Shown in pieces: positions 47,333 through 56,365 of a stretch of 64,000 nucleotides of DNA. Both the position numbers and the translations under genes were made by a program. Positions within the stretch are counted from its first letter, which is position 1, and each line of letters opens with the position of its first letter. This DNA comes from Allobosea sp. 47.2.35 (GTDB lineage: Bacteria > Pseudomonadota > Alphaproteobacteria > Rhizobiales > Beijerinckiaceae), in assembly GCF_024655635.1 (NCBI RefSeq), contig NZ_JANLGI010000009.1, forward strand, positions 124,001-188,000, given 5' to 3'. A model generated the notes under the pieces. The model was not told the DNA's origin. It ran no database searches and worked only from the letters and a program-made list of their open reading frames with translations.

Positions 47333-48295
47333 ATGTCCGAGAAAATCCCCGTCACGGTGCTCACCGGCTATCTGGGCGCCGGCAAGACCACGCTCCTCAA
47401 CCGCATCCTGACCGAGGACCACGGCAAGAAATTCGCCGTGATCGTCAACGAGTTCGGCGAGGCTGGCATCGATGGCGACCTCATCGTCGGGGCCGACGAG
47501 GAAATCTTCGAGATGAACAACGGCTGCATCTGCTGCACCGTGCGCGGCGACCTGATCCGCATTCTCGACGGCTTGATGAAGCGCAAGGGCAAGTTCGATG
47601 CGATCATCGTCGAGACCACCGGCCTCGCCGACCCCGCGCCGGTCGCCCAGACCTTCTTCGTCGACCAGGATGTCGGCGATGCCACCCGTCTCGACGCGGT
47701 CGTGACCGTGACCGACGCCAAGTGGCTGAAGGACCGGCTGAAGGATGCGCCGGAAGCCAAGAACCAGATCGCCTTCGCCGATGTCATCGTGCTCAACAAG
47801 ACCGATCTCGTGACCGTGGAGGAGCTCGCCGATGTCGAGGCCGCGATCCGCGCGATCAACCCCTATGCCAAGCTGCACAAGGCCGAGCGCGCCAATGTCG
47901 ATATCGCGGCCCTGCTCGACCGCAACGCCTTCGATCTCGATCGCATCCTCGATATCGAGCCGGATTTCCTCGAGGCCGGGCACCATCATCACCATGCCGA
48001 GGACGTGCGCTCGATCTCGCTGACCGTGCCGGGCGATGTCGACCCCGAGAAGTTCATGCCGTGGATCAACGACCTCACCCAGATCCAGGGGCCGAACATC
48101 CTGCGCTCCAAGGGCATTCTGGCCTTCAAGAACGAGCCGCGCCGCTTCGTCTTCCAGGGCGTGCACATGATCCTCGACGGCGACCTGCAGCGCGACTGGA
48201 AGGATGGCGAGACGCGCGAGAGCCGCCTCGTCTTCATCGGGCGCGATCTCAACGAGAACGAATTGCGCAAGGGGTTTGAAGCCTGCGCGGCCTGA
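47333..48295 (+). CDS. CobW/COG0523 family GTPase, putative zinc metallochaperone
   Basis: 320 residues. G-domain motifs: Walker A GYLGAGKTTLLN (12-23), the metal-binding CICC at 65-68, the Walker B-like ETTGLADPAP and NKTDL for guanine. A His run GHHHHHAED near 222 separates the G domain from the C-terminal CobW_C domain (FVFQGVHMILDGD). COG0523 proteins of the Zur-linked group (ZNG1/ZigA/YeiR-like) deliver zinc to client enzymes under limitation. ATG 47333 removes a 12-residue GTG extension. The position directly after znuA supports the zinc assignment; cobalamin genes are absent. Confidence 0.92.
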   Translation: MSEKIPVTVLTGYLGAGKTTLLNRILTEDHGKKFAVIVNEFGEAGIDGDLIVGADEEIFEMNNGCICCTVRGDLIRILDGLMKRKGKFDAIIVETTGLADPAPVAQTFFVDQDVGDATRLDAVVTVTDAKWLKDRLKDAPEAKNQIAFADVIVLNKTDLVTVEELADVEAAIRAINPYAKLHKAERANVDIAALLDRNAFDLDRILDIEPDFLEAGHHHHHAEDVRSISLTVPGDVDPEKFMPWINDLTQIQGPNILRSKGILAFKNEPRRFVFQGVHMILDGDLQRDWKDGETRESRLVFIGRDLNENELRKGFEACAA

Positions 48296-48309
48296 GTTAA
48301 AGCCGCGTC

Positions 48310-49320
48310 ATGACGACGATGACCCCACCCGTCTCGCTGCGCGAGCATGTCACCCCGATCGCTGCGGAGACGCATGTCGTCGCGGTCCATTGGCTGAAGC
48401 AGGGGCTCGCGCTCGCGCTGGCCGACGGGCGCGTGCTGCGCTGGCGCGACGGTGCTGTCGTGGACAGCGTTGAGGCGCATGCCGGCGGCATTCTCTGCGC
48501 GACCGGCGATGGCGAGCGCCTGATCACCGGCGGCGATGACGGACGGGTCGTCGCGACGCGGTTCGACGGAGAGCCTGAAGAGCTCGCGAAGGACCAGAAG
48601 CGCCGCTGGATCGACGCGATCACGCTGTCTCCATCAGGCAATCTCGCCTGGAACACCGGCAAGTCCGTGCAGGCCCGCGACGAGAAGGGCCGCATCCGCA
48701 CGCTGGAAGCGGCGAGCACGCCGCAGGGCCTCGTCTTCGCGCCGAAGGGCTATCGCCTCGCCATTGCCCAGATGAACGGCGTCTCGCTCTGGTATCCGAA
48801 CACCGAGGCGAAGCCGGAATTCCTGGAGTGGAAGGGCTCGCATATCGACGTCGCCTGGTCGCCGGACGGCCGCTTTGTCGTCTCCTCGATGCAGGAGAAC
48901 GCGCTGCATGGCTGGAAGCTCGGCGACAAGCCCGGCCATATGCGGATGACCGGCTATCCCGCCAAGCCCCGCTCGCTGTCCTGGTCGCATGATGGCTTAT
49001 GGCTCGCCTCCAGCGGTGCCGACGGCGCGATCGTCTGGCCGTTCCAGGGCGACGGCCCACAGGGCAAGGCGCCGCGCGAATGCGGCGTGCGCCATGCCCG
49101 CGTCACCCGCGTCGCCTTCCATCCGGGCGCGCTGGTGCTGGCGATCGGCTACGATGACGGCTGCATCCTGATGGTCCGGCTGACTGACGGCTCCGAACTG
49201 CTGGTGCGGCCGGCCCTGCGCGGTAGCGGCATCAGCGCCTTCGCCTGGGACAAGGCCGGCAAGCGGCTCGCCTTCGGCGCCGAAGACGGTGCGGCCGGCG
49301 TGCTCGCGCTGCCGGGCTGA
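48310..49320 (+). CDS. WD40 repeat (beta-propeller) protein linked to the COG0523 GTPase
   Basis: 336 residues and no signal peptide. WD40-like blades recur about every 40-45 residues (GDGERLITGGDDGRVVATRF, VAWSPDGRFVVSSMQENALHGW, LSWSHDGLWLASSGADGAIVWPF, VAFHPGALVLAIGYDDGCILMV, FAWDKAGKRLAFGAEDG), enough for a seven-bladed cytoplasmic propeller. Such domains are scaffolds. It lies 14 bp after the GTPase gene; a pairing of COG0523 GTPase and WD40 protein occurs in other Hyphomicrobiales as I recall it. A partner role in zinc delivery is inference. It differs from the exported AztD propeller. Confidence 0.87.
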   Translation: MTTMTPPVSLREHVTPIAAETHVVAVHWLKQGLALALADGRVLRWRDGAVVDSVEAHAGGILCATGDGERLITGGDDGRVVATRFDGEPEELAKDQKRRWIDAITLSPSGNLAWNTGKSVQARDEKGRIRTLEAASTPQGLVFAPKGYRLAIAQMNGVSLWYPNTEAKPEFLEWKGSHIDVAWSPDGRFVVSSMQENALHGWKLGDKPGHMRMTGYPAKPRSLSWSHDGLWLASSGADGAIVWPFQGDGPQGKAPRECGVRHARVTRVAFHPGALVLAIGYDDGCILMVRLTDGSELLVRPALRGSGISAFAWDKAGKRLAFGAEDGAAGVLALPG

Positions 49321-49325
49321 GCGCC

Positions 49326-49613
49326 ATGCGCTTCGGCCTCTTCGGCAAGCCTGAGGCCCGCAAGGGCGGCGATGCGAAGGCCGAAGCCAAGGCCACGGCC
49401 GAACGGCTTAAGGCGCAGGTCCGGGAATTGCTCGGCCTACCCGAGTCGGCCGCGATCGCCGTCAACGAGATCATCTGTGCCGATCCCGCCTGTCCGGGCA
49501 ACGAGACGGTGATTCTAGTGATGAAGCCGGGCGAGAAGACCCGCGCCTACAAATTGCAGATGGCGATGGCCGAGGTGTCAGCGGAAGCGCTTGCCGAAGC
49601 CCTGCGGTCTTAG
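49326..49613 (+). CDS. Small cytoplasmic protein with a CADPACPG motif, zinc block
   Basis: 95 residues. A Lys/Ala-rich N-terminal helix (residues 10-37) precedes a compact domain containing IICADPACPGNETVILVMKPGEK. The Cys pair C-x4-C could bind metal. The gene starts 5 bp after the WD40 stop and thus belongs to the zinc transcription unit. No family name recognised; the CPG-x-ET pattern is seen in small uncharacterised proteins near COG0523 genes, as far as I recall. Client or carrier in zinc handling is speculation. Confidence 0.75.
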   Translation: MRFGLFGKPEARKGGDAKAEAKATAERLKAQVRELLGLPESAAIAVNEIICADPACPGNETVILVMKPGEKTRAYKLQMAMAEVSAEALAEALRS

Positions 49614-49724
49614 GGCCTGAAGCCGTTCGGCAGGACCGAGCTAAGGGAGCATGGCGCTGTCCTCCCGATCAATGAGCTGGATGACCGCTTGCCGCCAGCG
49701 CCGGTTTCGCTAAAGCTCCACGCG

Positions 49725-51539
49725 ATGTCTCTGCTCTCGCTCTATGCCCGCGTCCTCGGCGAACTTGGCCCGGAAAGGCGGCTGGGCGTCATCCTGGCGC
49801 TGGCCAATATCGTGCTGGCGGCGGTCGCCTTCGCCGAGCCGATGCTGTTCGGCGCGCTGATCGACCGGTTGACCACGATTCAGGCCTCGGGCGGAGCACT
49901 GACCTGGGCCAGCATCAACCTGCTGATCGTCGCCTGGGTCGGCTTCGGCCTGACCAATATCGCGCTGGGCGTCTTCGTCGCGCTGCATGCCGACCGGCTC
50001 GCCCATCGTGCGCGCCTGATGGTGATGGCCCGCTATTTCGAGCATGCGCTGTCGCTGCCGCTCGCCTATCACAGCCAGACCCATTCCGGCCGCGTGCTCA
50101 AGATCATGCTCGACGGCACCAACGCGATGTGGGGCCTGTGGCTGTCCTTCTTCCGCGAGCATTGCGCCTCGGCCGTCGCGCTGTTCGTGCTCCTGCCCTT
50201 CACGATCTGGAAGAACTGGCAGCTCGGGCTGCTGCTGGTTGCGCTGGTGGTGCTGTTCGGATCGCTGACAGCCTATGTGCTGCGCAAGACCGACCGCCTG
50301 CAGAGCAATGTCGAGACCTATCACTCCAATCTCGCCGAGCGGGCCTCGGACGCGCTCGGCAACGTGCCGGTGATCCAGAGCTTCACCCGCATCGAGGCCG
50401 AGGTGCGCGGCCTGCGCACGACCATCGCCAATGTGCTGGCGGCGCAATTGCCTGTGCTGTCCTGGTGGGCTGTCGCCAATGTCGCGACGCGGGCCTCGGC
50501 GACCCTGACCGTGCTGTTGATCTTCATCGTCGGCACCTGGCTCCTGATGCACGGCCAGACCACGGTCGGCGAGATCGTCACCTTCATGGGCTTCGCCACG
50601 ATGCTGGTCGGGCGTCTCGAGCAGATCGTCGGCTTCGTGAACTTCATTTTCATGCAGGCGCCGAAGATGCGGGAGTTCTTCGAGGTGCTCGACACGCTGC
50701 CGAGCGTGCGCGACCTGCCAAACGCCAAGGACCCCGGCCGGCTGGAAGGCGCGGTCGCCTTCGAGGACGTCTCCTTCTCCTATGACGGCAAGCGCGCCGC
50801 CGTGCGCGACGTCTCCTTCACGGTGAAGCCCGGCGAGACCATCGCCGTCGTTGGCTCGACCGGCTCGGGCAAGTCGACGACGCTCGGCCTGCTGCATCGT
50901 GCCTTCGATCCGCAATCGGGCCGGATCACCGTCGATGGCATGGATATCCGCGAGATCTCGCTGCTCTCGCTCCGGCGCAATATCGGCGTGGTCTTCCAGG
51001 AGCCGATGCTGTTCGCCCGCTCGATCCGCGAGAACCTGCTGGTCGGCAAGCCGGACGCGACCGATGCCGAGATGATGCAGGCGCTGGAACGCGCGCAGGC
51101 CGCCGAGGTGATGGCGCGGCAGGCCGACGGGCTCGACACGCTGGTCGGCGAGCGCGGCCGCACGCTCTCCGGCGGCGAGCGCCAGCGCTTCTCCATTGCC
51201 CGCGCGCTGCTCAAGAACCCGCCGGTCCTGATCCTCGACGAGGCGACCTCCGCGCTCGACGCCGCGACCGAGGTCAAGCTGCAGAAGGCGCTGGAAGAGG
51301 TGATGAAGGGCCGCACCACCTTCGTCATCGCGCACCGGCTCGCGACGATCCGCAATGCCGACCGCATCCTCGTCTTCGAGCAGGGGCAGGTCGAGGAAAT
51401 GGGCACCTTCGACGAGCTCGTCGCCAAGGGCGGGCGCTTCGCGGCGCTGGCGCGGGCGCAGTACCTCGTCAGCGACAAGCCGGCGACGCCGGCCGACGAC
51501 ACGCCGAGCCCGCTCGCGCAGAAGATCGTTCCGGGCTGA
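49725..51539 (+). CDS. ndvA: ABC exporter, fused permease/ATPase, NdvA/ChvA-like (cyclic beta-1,2-glucan)
   Basis: 604 residues: six membrane helices (residues 20-300), then an ATPase with Walker [16 protein letters not shown], signature [18 protein letters not shown], Walker [13 protein letters not shown] and switch His IAHRL. The membrane domain follows the NdvA pattern ([63 protein letters not shown]), distinct from MsbA. NdvA exports cyclic beta-1,2-glucan to the periplasm. No ndvB (glucan synthase) is nearby, so specificity is moderate. ATG 49725 matches the family start; a 12-residue upstream extension is rejected. Confidence 0.8.
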   Translation: MSLLSLYARVLGELGPERRLGVILALANIVLAAVAFAEPMLFGALIDRLTTIQASGGALTWASINLLIVAWVGFGLTNIALGVFVALHADRLAHRARLMVMARYFEHALSLPLAYHSQTHSGRVLKIMLDGTNAMWGLWLSFFREHCASAVALFVLLPFTIWKNWQLGLLLVALVVLFGSLTAYVLRKTDRLQSNVETYHSNLAERASDALGNVPVIQSFTRIEAEVRGLRTTIANVLAAQLPVLSWWAVANVATRASATLTVLLIFIVGTWLLMHGQTTVGEIVTFMGFATMLVGRLEQIVGFVNFIFMQAPKMREFFEVLDTLPSVRDLPNAKDPGRLEGAVAFEDVSFSYDGKRAAVRDVSFTVKPGETIAVVGSTGSGKSTTLGLLHRAFDPQSGRITVDGMDIREISLLSLRRNIGVVFQEPMLFARSIRENLLVGKPDATDAEMMQALERAQAAEVMARQADGLDTLVGERGRTLSGGERQRFSIARALLKNPPVLILDEATSALDAATEVKLQKALEEVMKGRTTFVIAHRLATIRNADRILVFEQGQVEEMGTFDELVAKGGRFAALARAQYLVSDKPATPADDTPSPLAQKIVPG

Positions 51540-51660
51540 GGAACGACGTTTTCGGGCCGTTTCCGGGATTGGAGGCGCGATCAGGCGTTGCGCCGCTGTC
51601 GCCTTTCCCGCTTATTGGGCAGGAGCCTTCCCCGCCCGCGATCCCGAGTGACGACGAACG

Positions 51661-52770
51661 ATGATGATCCTCCGCCTTGCCTGTGCCTGGGCCTCGGTTG
51701 CCGCCTTCCTGCTGTTTGGCGACACCTTGCTCGGCCAGCTCGGCGCGCCATTGCCGTCGCTCCTCGTCTTCCTCTGGCTGCTCGGTGTCATCATCTGGTC
51801 GTCCTTCGGCGTGGTGCATGAGGCTGAGGACCTGGCCGAGAGGCTGGGGGAGCCCTATGGCACGCTGATCCTGACGCTCTCGATCGTCATCATCGAGGTG
51901 GCGCTGGTCGGTGCCGTCATGCTCGGCGCCAAGGGGGCGCCGACGCTCGGCCGTGACACGATGTTCGCCGTGCTGATGATCGTGCTGAACGGCGTCGTCG
52001 GCATCGGCCTGCTGATCGGGGGCCTGAGACATTTCCAGCAGCGCTACAACCTCAAGGGTGCGTCGTCCTATCTCGCCGTGATCATCCCGCTGACGGTGAT
52101 CCCGCTCTTCCTGCCGAATTTCACGACATCGACGCCGGACGGCACGCTGACCCCTTTCCAGGCGGTCGCCTTCTCGATCTTCACGGTGGCGCTCTACGGG
52201 GCTTTCCTCGCGCTGCAGACCGGCCGGCACAGCATGTTCTTCCGCGAGCCGGATGAAGACGGCAAGCCGGTCGTTGCCGTGGATGCGGATGGCGAGCCGG
52301 TTTCGCCTTCGTCGGTGCGGGAGGTGCTGCCGCATGTGGGGCTGCTGCTCGCCAATATCCTGCCGATCGTCATTCTGTCGAAGGGCCTTGCGGCCGTGCT
52401 GGATTTCGGCATCGCCAAGCTCGGCGCGCCGGCCGCGCTCGGCGGCATCCTGATCGCAATGGTCGTCTTCACACCGGAATGCATCGCGGCGCTGCGGGCG
52501 ATCACGTCGAACCAGCTCCAGCGCGCCGTCAATCTCTGCCTGGGCGCGGCGGCCTCGACGCTGGGCATGACGGTGCCGGCGGTACTGCTGATCGGCGTCT
52601 TCACCGGCCAGCCGGTCGTGCTCGGCCTGTCGGCGACCAACATGGTCATTGCCGCGATGACGCTGCTGCTCTCGACCCTGACCTTCACCGGCACGCGCAC
52701 GACGATGCTGGAGGGTGCGGTGCATCTCGCCGTGTTCTTCGTCTTCCTCGTGCTGGTCTTCAGCCCGTAA
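51661..52770 (+). CDS. Ca2+/H+ antiporter, ChaA/CaCA family (copy 2)
   Basis: 369 residues, same length and architecture as the copy at 346-1455. The acidic repeats are GEPYGTLILTLSIVIIEVAL and VFTPECIAALRAITSNQLQRAVNLCLG; note PEC here where copy 1 has PEG. It carries a longer acidic cytoplasmic loop (REPDEDGKPVVAVDADGEP) that might act in calcium sensing. Sequence divergence between copies is large enough to suggest old paralogy or separate inheritance rather than a recent duplication. The upstream 121 bp hold no other feature. Confidence 0.9.
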   Translation: MMILRLACAWASVAAFLLFGDTLLGQLGAPLPSLLVFLWLLGVIIWSSFGVVHEAEDLAERLGEPYGTLILTLSIVIIEVALVGAVMLGAKGAPTLGRDTMFAVLMIVLNGVVGIGLLIGGLRHFQQRYNLKGASSYLAVIIPLTVIPLFLPNFTTSTPDGTLTPFQAVAFSIFTVALYGAFLALQTGRHSMFFREPDEDGKPVVAVDADGEPVSPSSVREVLPHVGLLLANILPIVILSKGLAAVLDFGIAKLGAPAALGGILIAMVVFTPECIAALRAITSNQLQRAVNLCLGAAASTLGMTVPAVLLIGVFTGQPVVLGLSATNMVIAAMTLLLSTLTFTGTRTTMLEGAVHLAVFFVFLVLVFSP

Positions 52771-52870
52771 TCGCAGCGCGATTACCCCTGTGGTAATCGA
52801 CCCCATTCGCTTCACACGTCATGGTCCTCCGCACGAACGGCCTTCCGGCCGCGATTTGCAGGAGAGAACC

Positions 52871-53206
52871 ATGACCGCCTATGCCATCGCCCATCTGCAG
52901 GATGTCCGGCTCGGCCCGGAAATCGTCGACTACATCGCCCGCATCGACGCGACGCTTGAACCTCATGGCGGCCGCTTCCTGATCCATGGGAAGACGCCGG
53001 AGATCGTCGAGGGACCGTGGCCGGGCGATCTCGTGCTCATCGCCTTTCCGGACATGGAGCGGGCCCGCGCCTGGTACGATTCACCGGAGTACCGTGCGAT
53101 CCTGCCGCTCAGGACCGAAAATTCGCGGGGCACGGCAATGCTGGTCCACGGCGTGGAGCCGGGCTACCGCGCGACCGATTTCCTGGCGAAGGCCGGACTG
53201 GCCTGA
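52871..53206 (+). CDS. DUF1330 domain-containing protein
   Basis: 111 residues. A dimeric ferredoxin-like alpha+beta barrel fold of the DUF1330 family: MTAYAIAHLQDV, GGRFLIHGKTPEIVEG, VLIAFPDMERARAWYDSPEY. Homologues are small cytosolic proteins of unknown reaction, sometimes acting in monooxygenase-like or stress contexts. ATG 52871 has AGGAGAG upstream; the longer frame reads into the antiporter gene. It is convergent with aroB, 5 bp between stops. Confidence 0.88.
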   Translation: MTAYAIAHLQDVRLGPEIVDYIARIDATLEPHGGRFLIHGKTPEIVEGPWPGDLVLIAFPDMERARAWYDSPEYRAILPLRTENSRGTAMLVHGVEPGYRATDFLAKAGLA

Positions 53207-53211
53207 CCGGA

Positions 53212-54357
53212 TCAATCCTTCGAGGCGAGTTCCGCCTCGATGAAGGCGCGGACTTCGTCGGCCGCGACGCCCGGCGCGATGAAGCTCTTGCCGATGCCGC
53301 GAGCGAGGATGAAGGTCAGCACGCCGCGCTTGACCTTCTTGTCCTGCGCCATGGCGTTGACGATCTCCTCGGCGCTGCCGGCGCCACCCGGCACCTGCCG
53401 CAAGCGGCTGGGCAGGCCGACATGGTCGAGATGGCGCGATACGCGGATGGCGTCCTGCCCCGAGCACAGGCCAAGGCGCTGCGAGAAGCGGAAGGCCAGC
53501 GCGAGGCCGATCGCGACGGCCTCGCCATGGACGAGGCGGGCGGAATCGTAACTCGTCAGCCTCTCCAGCGCATGGGCGAAGGTATGGCCGAGATTGAGGA
53601 GCGCACGATCACCCTCCTCGCGTTCGTCGCGGGCGACGAACGCGGCCTTGGCGCGACAGGAGACGGCGACGGCATGGTCGCGCTCGGGCCCGCCGGCGAT
53701 GACACGGCTCCAGTTCGCCTCGCACCAGTCGAAGAAATCGGGATCGTCGATCAGCCCATATTTCACGACTTCAGCATAGCCGGCCTTGAACTCGCGCTCG
53801 CTCAGCGTGTCCAGCAGCGCTGTGTCGGCGATGACCAGCGCGGGCTGGTGGAAGGCGCCGATCAGGTTCTTGCCGTGCGGCGAGTTGATGCCGGTCTTGC
53901 CGCCGACCGAGGAATCGACCTGGGCCAGCAAGGTCGTCGGCACCTGCACGAAGCGCACGCCGCGCCGGAGCACTGCCGCCGCGAAACCGGTGAGGTCGCC
54001 GACGACGCCGCCCCCGAAGGCAATGACGAGGTCGTTGCGCTCGATCTTGGCCGCCAGCAGCGCATCGCAGAGGGCGACGAACTGGGCATAGGATTTCGAG
54101 GCCTCGCCCGGCGGGATGGTGATGCGGGTGACCGAAATGCCTTCCTGCTGCAGGCAGGTCTCGAAAGCGGCGCCATGCAGGGCGGCCACGCTCTCGTCGG
54201 TGACGAGCGCCGCCTTGGCGCCCGGCGCGAAGGCGGCGATCAGAGCCGCGGCCTCGCAAAGCTGGTGGCGGCCGATATGGATGTCGTAGCCGCGGCCCTC
54301 GAGCGCGACGGGGACGACGATACGGGCGCCGGTCTTTTCGGGCGTGGTGGCGTTCAT
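53212..54357 (-). CDS. aroB: 3-dehydroquinate synthase
   Basis: 381 residues. Second step of the shikimate pathway: DAHP to 3-dehydroquinate, with NAD+ and Zn2+. Landmarks are IPPGEASKSYAQF, the NAD site FGGGVVGDLTGFAAAV, PTTLLAQVDSSVGGKTGINSPHGKNLIG, KAGYAEVVKYGLI (a zinc-ligand Glu) and LNLGHTFAHALE (zinc-ligand His). ATG 54357 overlaps the aroK stop as ATGA, and the upstream phase is aroK read out of frame. The aroK-aroB pair is the usual alphaproteobacterial order. Confidence 0.95.
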   Translation of the reverse strand: MNATTPEKTGARIVVPVALEGRGYDIHIGRHQLCEAAALIAAFAPGAKAALVTDESVAALHGAAFETCLQQEGISVTRITIPPGEASKSYAQFVALCDALLAAKIERNDLVIAFGGGVVGDLTGFAAAVLRRGVRFVQVPTTLLAQVDSSVGGKTGINSPHGKNLIGAFHQPALVIADTALLDTLSEREFKAGYAEVVKYGLIDDPDFFDWCEANWSRVIAGGPERDHAVAVSCRAKAAFVARDEREEGDRALLNLGHTFAHALERLTSYDSARLVHGEAVAIGLALAFRFSQRLGLCSGQDAIRVSRHLDHVGLPSRLRQVPGGAGSAEEIVNAMAQDKKVKRGVLTFILARGIGKSFIAPGVAADEVRAFIEAELASKD

Positions 54358-54953
54358 GATGCTGTCGCTCCGGCTGCCAGCCGCAGATAATCGCTCAATG
54401 CGGCGATGGTTTCGCCGACCACGACTTCGTGAGGCTCGTCGCTCGACAGGATGGTTATGTCGGCCAGCGCATAGACCGGCTCGCGCTCGGCCAGCATCCG
54501 GCGCAAGGTCGCCTCGGGATCGGCGGTCTGCAGCAGCGGCCGGTTCGAGCGCTTGCGGACACGGCGCATCAGGACGTCGGGTTCGGCCTTGAGCCAAACC
54601 GCGATGCCGAGTTCCTTCACGCGCTCGCGCGTCTCGGGGTTCATGAAGGCGCCGCCACCGGTCGCCAGCACCAGCGGGGCGCGGGTCGTCAGGACGCGGG
54701 CGATGACGCGGCGCTCGCCCTCGCGGAACTCGGCCTCGCCGCGCTGCGCGAAGATCTCGGGGATTGTCATATGCGCGGCTGTCTCGATCTCGGTGTCGGC
54801 ATCGACGAAGGGCAGGCCGAGGCGCCCGGCCAGCCGGCGGCCGACCGAGCTCTTGCCGGAGCCCATCATGCCGACAAGCACGATCGCGCGTTGGCCCAGG
54901 GCGGCGCGGAGATCGGTCATATCGGGCGTGGCAACGGAAGCGGCGGCGGTCAT
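54354..54953 (-). CDS. aroK: Shikimate kinase
   Basis: 199 residues. Phosphorylates shikimate with ATP. P-loop VGMMGSGKSSVGRRLA, shikimate-binding DADTEIE and GGGAFMNPETR, lid region RSNRPLLQTADP. A 20-residue N-terminal extension (MTAAASVATPDMTDLRAALG) precedes the core. ATG 54953 is chosen; an 11-residue upstream extension is possible. Coupled to aroB. Confidence 0.94.
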   Translation of the reverse strand: MTAAASVATPDMTDLRAALGQRAIVLVGMMGSGKSSVGRRLAGRLGLPFVDADTEIETAAHMTIPEIFAQRGEAEFREGERRVIARVLTTRAPLVLATGGGAFMNPETRERVKELGIAVWLKAEPDVLMRRVRKRSNRPLLQTADPEATLRRMLAEREPVYALADITILSSDEPHEVVVGETIAALSDYLRLAAGATAS

Positions 54954-55143
54954 GGTGATTTTCGATCCTCGGCACGGCTGTAGCACCGGCTGACAGCCGC
55001 GTCATGCCCTTGTCATGCCTCGGCGCGCGCTTTGCACGGGGCTGTGGCCGACCCGCCCTTGCGCGGGCGGGCTGCGATCGGGGATAGTCAAGCTCGGTGC
55101 CGGGATCGCGCGCACCTCAAGCGATTGCGAGAGTCCGCCCGAC

Positions 55144-55290
55144 GTGCCGACGCTGTTCCGTTTCCTGGCTTTCATAGGGATCATCGCCGGGCTGATCTTC
55201 GGGGGCATGATCGCGCTCGTCACCTTCGTCCAGCCGGTCCAGCGCGAGATGATCGAGATCGTTCCCCCTTCAAAATTGCAGCCGAAATGA
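55144..55290 (+). CDS. Small single-helix membrane protein upstream of xerD
   Basis: 48 residues from GTG 55144. One hydrophobic helix (FLAFIGIIAGLIFGGMIALVTFV) followed by QPVQREMIEIVPPSK. A very similar short protein with a PKQREM-like tail precedes xerD in other Hyphomicrobiales, which supports coding. Its stop overlaps the xerD ATG as ATGA (55287-55290). Function unknown. Confidence 0.75.
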   Translation: MPTLFRFLAFIGIIAGLIFGGMIALVTFVQPVQREMIEIVPPSKLQPK

Positions 55291-56216
55291 GCCGGCTGGG
55301 GCGCCAGCGGCTCAACGCCTTCCTCGACATGCTGGCAGCCGAGCGCGGCGCGGCGCGCAACACGCTCGACGCCTACGAGCGCGACATCGCGGATTATCTC
55401 GAATTCCTCGCCGGCAAGGCGCCGGGCGATGCGACGGCGGAGGATATCCGTGGCTGGCTCGCCGATCTCGCGGGGCGCGGGCTCAAGGCTTCCTCGGCGG
55501 CGCGAAGGCTTTCGGCCGTGCGCCAGTTCCACCGCTTTCTTTACACGGAGGGGCTGGCGGGTACCGACCCCTCTGCCGCGATCTCAGGGCCAAGGCTCGG
55601 CCGGCCTCTCCCGAAGGTGGTGACGGTCGGGGATGTCGACCGGCTTCTGGAGACGGCGCGGGCAGCTTGCGAGCAGGAGGGGATATCGAAGTCTGTCCGG
55701 CTCAAGGCCATGCGTATGCGCTGCCTCGTCGAGATGCTCTACGCCACAGGCCTGCGTGTGTCCGAGCTGATCGCGCTGCCTTTGTCCGCTGCGACGACGC
55801 GCGAGCGCTTCCTGATCGTGCGCGGCAAGGGCGACAAGGAGCGCCTCGTGCCGCTGAACGATGCCGCAAGGCAGGCGGCGCGCGACTGGCTGGAGGCGTT
55901 GAAGGAAGCCGGGGCGGCGGATGGCCGCTGGCTGTTTCCGTCGGAGGGCAAGAGCGGGCATCTGACCCGGCAGGTCTTCGCCAGGGATCTCAAGTCACTG
56001 GCCGGAGCGGCAGGACTCTCGGCTGCGAGTTTAAGCCCGCATGTGCTCCGCCATGCCTTCGCCAGCCATCTGCTGCAGAACGGTGCCGATCTCCGGGTCG
56101 TGCAGGAGCTTCTGGGCCATTCCGATATCGCGACGACGCAGATTTACACGCATGTCCTCGACGAGCGCCTGAAGAGCATGGTGCGTGATCTCCACCCGTT
56201 GTCGGATGGCGAGTGA
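55287..56216 (+). CDS. xerD: Site-specific tyrosine recombinase XerD
   Basis: 309 residues. N-terminal SAM-like core-binding domain (FLDMLAAERGAARNTLDAYERD) and catalytic domain with Arg in ATGLRVSEL, Lys in VRGKGDKERLVPL, HxxR in SPHVLRHAFASHLL and the His/Tyr pair LLGHSDIATTQIYTHV. It resolves chromosome dimers at dif with XerC and FtsK. Neighbouring aroK and aroB, in the conserved alphaproteobacterial arrangement, argue against a mobile-element integrase. ATG 55287 is coupled to the small membrane protein gene. Confidence 0.93.
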   Translation: MSRLGRQRLNAFLDMLAAERGAARNTLDAYERDIADYLEFLAGKAPGDATAEDIRGWLADLAGRGLKASSAARRLSAVRQFHRFLYTEGLAGTDPSAAISGPRLGRPLPKVVTVGDVDRLLETARAACEQEGISKSVRLKAMRMRCLVEMLYATGLRVSELIALPLSAATTRERFLIVRGKGDKERLVPLNDAARQAARDWLEALKEAGAADGRWLFPSEGKSGHLTRQVFARDLKSLAGAAGLSAASLSPHVLRHAFASHLLQNGADLRVVQELLGHSDIATTQIYTHVLDERLKSMVRDLHPLSDGE

Positions 56217-56223
56217 GGGGAAT

Positions 56224-56356
56224 GTCATCCCGCACGCGCTGCGGCACGTAGTGCTCCTGCGCAGATGCGGGATCGTCCGCAGAAAGAGGCTCCCTGTCGT
56301 CACGCGGTCCCGTGTCTGCGTAGCAGCGTTCCACGCTGCAGCGCGCACGGGATGAC
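56224..56356. repeat. Long extragenic palindromic element, copy 3 (133 bp, between convergent genes)
   Basis: GTCATCCCG (56224-56232) and GCGCACGGGATGAC (56343-56356) form the outer arms, and GCGCAGATGCGGGATCG faces CGGTCCCGTGTCTGCG inside with a few mismatches. The right half is nearly identical to that of copy 1 at 5634-5806 (CGGTCCCGTGTCTGCGnAGCAGCGTT). It lies between xerD (+) and the carbonic anhydrase gene (-). Confidence 0.85.
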
Positions 56357-56365
56357 GCGCTGAAA

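Noticed and set aside
48310..49320. WD40 protein considered as the periplasmic zinc chaperone AztD
   Set aside because: It has no signal peptide and lacks the His-rich metal-binding N-terminus expected of AztD, so a cytosolic propeller is more likely.
54358..55005. Apparent AroB with a 216-residue N-terminal extension
   Set aside because: The extension is aroK in another frame, and the real aroB ATG overlaps the aroK stop as ATGA.
55287..56216. Tyrosine recombinase considered as a mobile-element integrase
   Set aside because: Length, motifs and position next to aroK/aroB match housekeeping XerD; no att repeats or cargo lie around it.
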